Positions 6,921 through 7,834 of a stretch of 7,834 bases of DNA are shown in pieces. How positions within the stretch are numbered: the first letter of the stretch is position 1; every line of letters starts with the position of its first letter. The notes below the pieces were generated by a model. It was not told the origin of the DNA, made no database searches, and worked only from the letters and a program-made list of their open reading frames with translations. Source of the DNA: Chloroflexota bacterium. Its GTDB lineage: Bacteria; Chloroflexota; UBA4733. The position numbers were made by a program, and so were the translations under genes. The stretch covers positions 1 to 7,834 of the forward strand of contig JANWJO010000057.1 in NCBI GenBank assembly GCA_025449435.1, given 5' to 3'.

Positions 6921-7784
6921 ATGGTATCCAACGAACAGCCGCAGAAACACCAGGCGTCTGGCGCAGATGCGAGCGCGGACTCGCTGGACCAAGCTGAACA
7001 GCAGTTGATAAGGGGCCATCGTGCGCTGGCCATAACATTAGCGCAAGAAGTGATTACGCAGGCCGAATCGGTCATCACTTCTCCTGAACAATACGCGCAG
7101 ATACTGGCACGTGCGAGCGAAGTCCTGGGTAATGCAGGTGAAGACGCAGCCGCATTTCATGCCTCTCAGCATGCGCTCAGAGTCAAGCCTGGCCACGCCT
7201 ACGCGACGTACGTGGCTGCCCGTGTGCTCAAACACCTCGAACAGTTCACTGATGCGGAGGCGCTGGTAGACACTGGGCTCGTTCATCATCCTGATGACCG
7301 GGGCTTGCTCAGGCTTAAGGCTGACCTCCTGACGACCCACGGCGCTTTTGCCGAGGCAGTAACGTTACTGCGAACGGTTTTGCAGCAGGCGCCACGAGAC
7401 GAGATCGCTTGGTTTAACCTCTCGAACGCTCTGCTAAACCGCGGACAGTATTCTGAGGCGCTTGCAGCTGCAGAGCGTGTGATTGTGCTGGCTCTGCCAC
7501 CACAGATTGCCGATGCATGGGTAAACAAAGGAAGAGCGCTAATAGGCATGGAAGAGAATCAAAGCGCCATCGCCTCCTTCCAGGAGGCATTGCGCATCAA
7601 TCGCGCACAGAGGCACGCACACCAGGGGCTGGCCCTGCTCTATCGGAAGCAAGACCAACCACTCCGCGCTTGGCAAGAACACCTATACGAGCGATTGCTT
7701 TCCTTGCTGTACCATGCGCGCTATTACACACAGCGACAACTCCAACGCGAACAATTACGCTCGCTTAGTCCGGATCCGCACTAG
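6921..7784 (+). CDS. TPR-repeat protein, cytoplasmic, function unknown
   Basis: A 287-residue protein starting at the ATG served by GGAGGG. Residues 1-25 are polar and probably disordered. About six tetratricopeptide repeats follow, roughly at 56-90, 91-124, 125-158, 159-193, 196-229 and 230-260. They show the usual W/Y/L, G/A and A pattern: AWFNLSNALLNRGQYSEAL and AWVNKGRALIGMEENQSA are the clearest. The C-terminus (about 255-280) is a basic, Tyr/Gln/Arg-rich helix. There is no signal peptide or membrane segment. TPRs form a superhelical protein-binding scaffold; the partner cannot be read from sequence. It lies 101 bases after the orphan Rhs tip, in the slot where that tip's immunity gene would be expected. 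It is larger than usual immunity proteins and may simply be a neighbour with its own promoter. GC is lower than in the Rhs shell. Confidence 0.85.
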   Translation: MVSNEQPQKHQASGADASADSLDQAEQQLIRGHRALAITLAQEVITQAESVITSPEQYAQILARASEVLGNAGEDAAAFHASQHALRVKPGHAYATYVAARVLKHLEQFTDAEALVDTGLVHHPDDRGLLRLKADLLTTHGAFAEAVTLLRTVLQQAPRDEIAWFNLSNALLNRGQYSEALAAAERVIVLALPPQIADAWVNKGRALIGMEENQSAIASFQEALRINRAQRHAHQGLALLYRKQDQPLRAWQEHLYERLLSLLYHARYYTQRQLQREQLRSLSPDPH

Positions 7785-7834
7785 AGTTTCTCTGCCGCCT
7801 TGAAATAGCGGCGACCAGCGCCGGCTTGGCCTAG
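7785..7834. other. Right-edge trailer, no gene seen
   Basis: Fifty bases after the TPR stop. GCCGC (7794-7798) and GCGGC (7808-7812) could pair in a 5-bp stem with a 9-base loop. This is too weak to call a terminator, and no U-run follows. Confidence 0.4.

Noticed and set aside
7794..7812. Terminator after the TPR gene
   Set aside because: The stem is only 5 bp with a 9-base loop and no U-run.
1..7834. CRISPR arrays, tRNA or rRNA genes, insertion sequences
   Set aside because: No regularly spaced short direct repeats, no tRNA-like cloverleaf, and no transposase or terminal inverted repeats were seen. The repeats present are coding Rhs or TIG units.

Overview
The window looks like an accessory polymorphic-toxin locus on a high-GC bacterial chromosome. 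All genes read on the + strand. Most of it (nt 2-4840) is the 3' part of one very large Rhs/YD-repeat gene that runs off the left edge. The low-complexity, Ser/Thr/Gly/Ala-rich YD repeats mixed with IPT/TIG beta domains resemble large secreted or wall-associated Rhs proteins of Gram-positive-type bacteria such as Chloroflexota (Ktedonobacteria). That taxonomic guess comes from memory of the protein style and is tentative.

Layout: (1) nt 2-~2300, YD repeats of the Rhs shell. (2) nt ~2303-3676, a block of TIG, TIG, LamG/ConA-like and TIG domains ending in a proline run, inserted inside the shell. (3) nt 3677-4069, the Rhs repeat-associated core, ending at a DPSG motif. (4) nt 4070-4840, a variable C-terminus consisting of a pre-toxin linker and a HYD1-type ADP-ribosyltransferase toxin domain. 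(5) nt 4840-5121, a small DUF6881-type gene overlapping the toxin stop codon as ATGA, the probable cognate immunity protein. (6) nt 5122-5352, non-coding or decayed DNA with one good hairpin. (7) nt 5353-6819, an orphan Rhs cassette: a second copy of the last YD repeats and the core, followed by a different, unrecognised C-terminus. It has lost its 5' part and carries one in-frame TGA where the first copy has Trp. (8) nt 6921-7784, a TPR-repeat protein with a good ribosome binding site and a possible promoter of its own.

How it fits together: the first gene and its small partner look like an active toxin-immunity pair. The cassette behind them looks like a displaced older Rhs C-terminus, a known arrangement in rhs loci, where silent tips are kept downstream and can recombine into the main gene through the shared core sequence. 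Because the orphan lacks the TIG/LamG block, comparing the two copies shows where about 1.37 kb of beta-domain sequence entered the shell of the large gene. The TPR protein may be a partner of the orphan tip or an unrelated neighbour; the sequence does not settle this.
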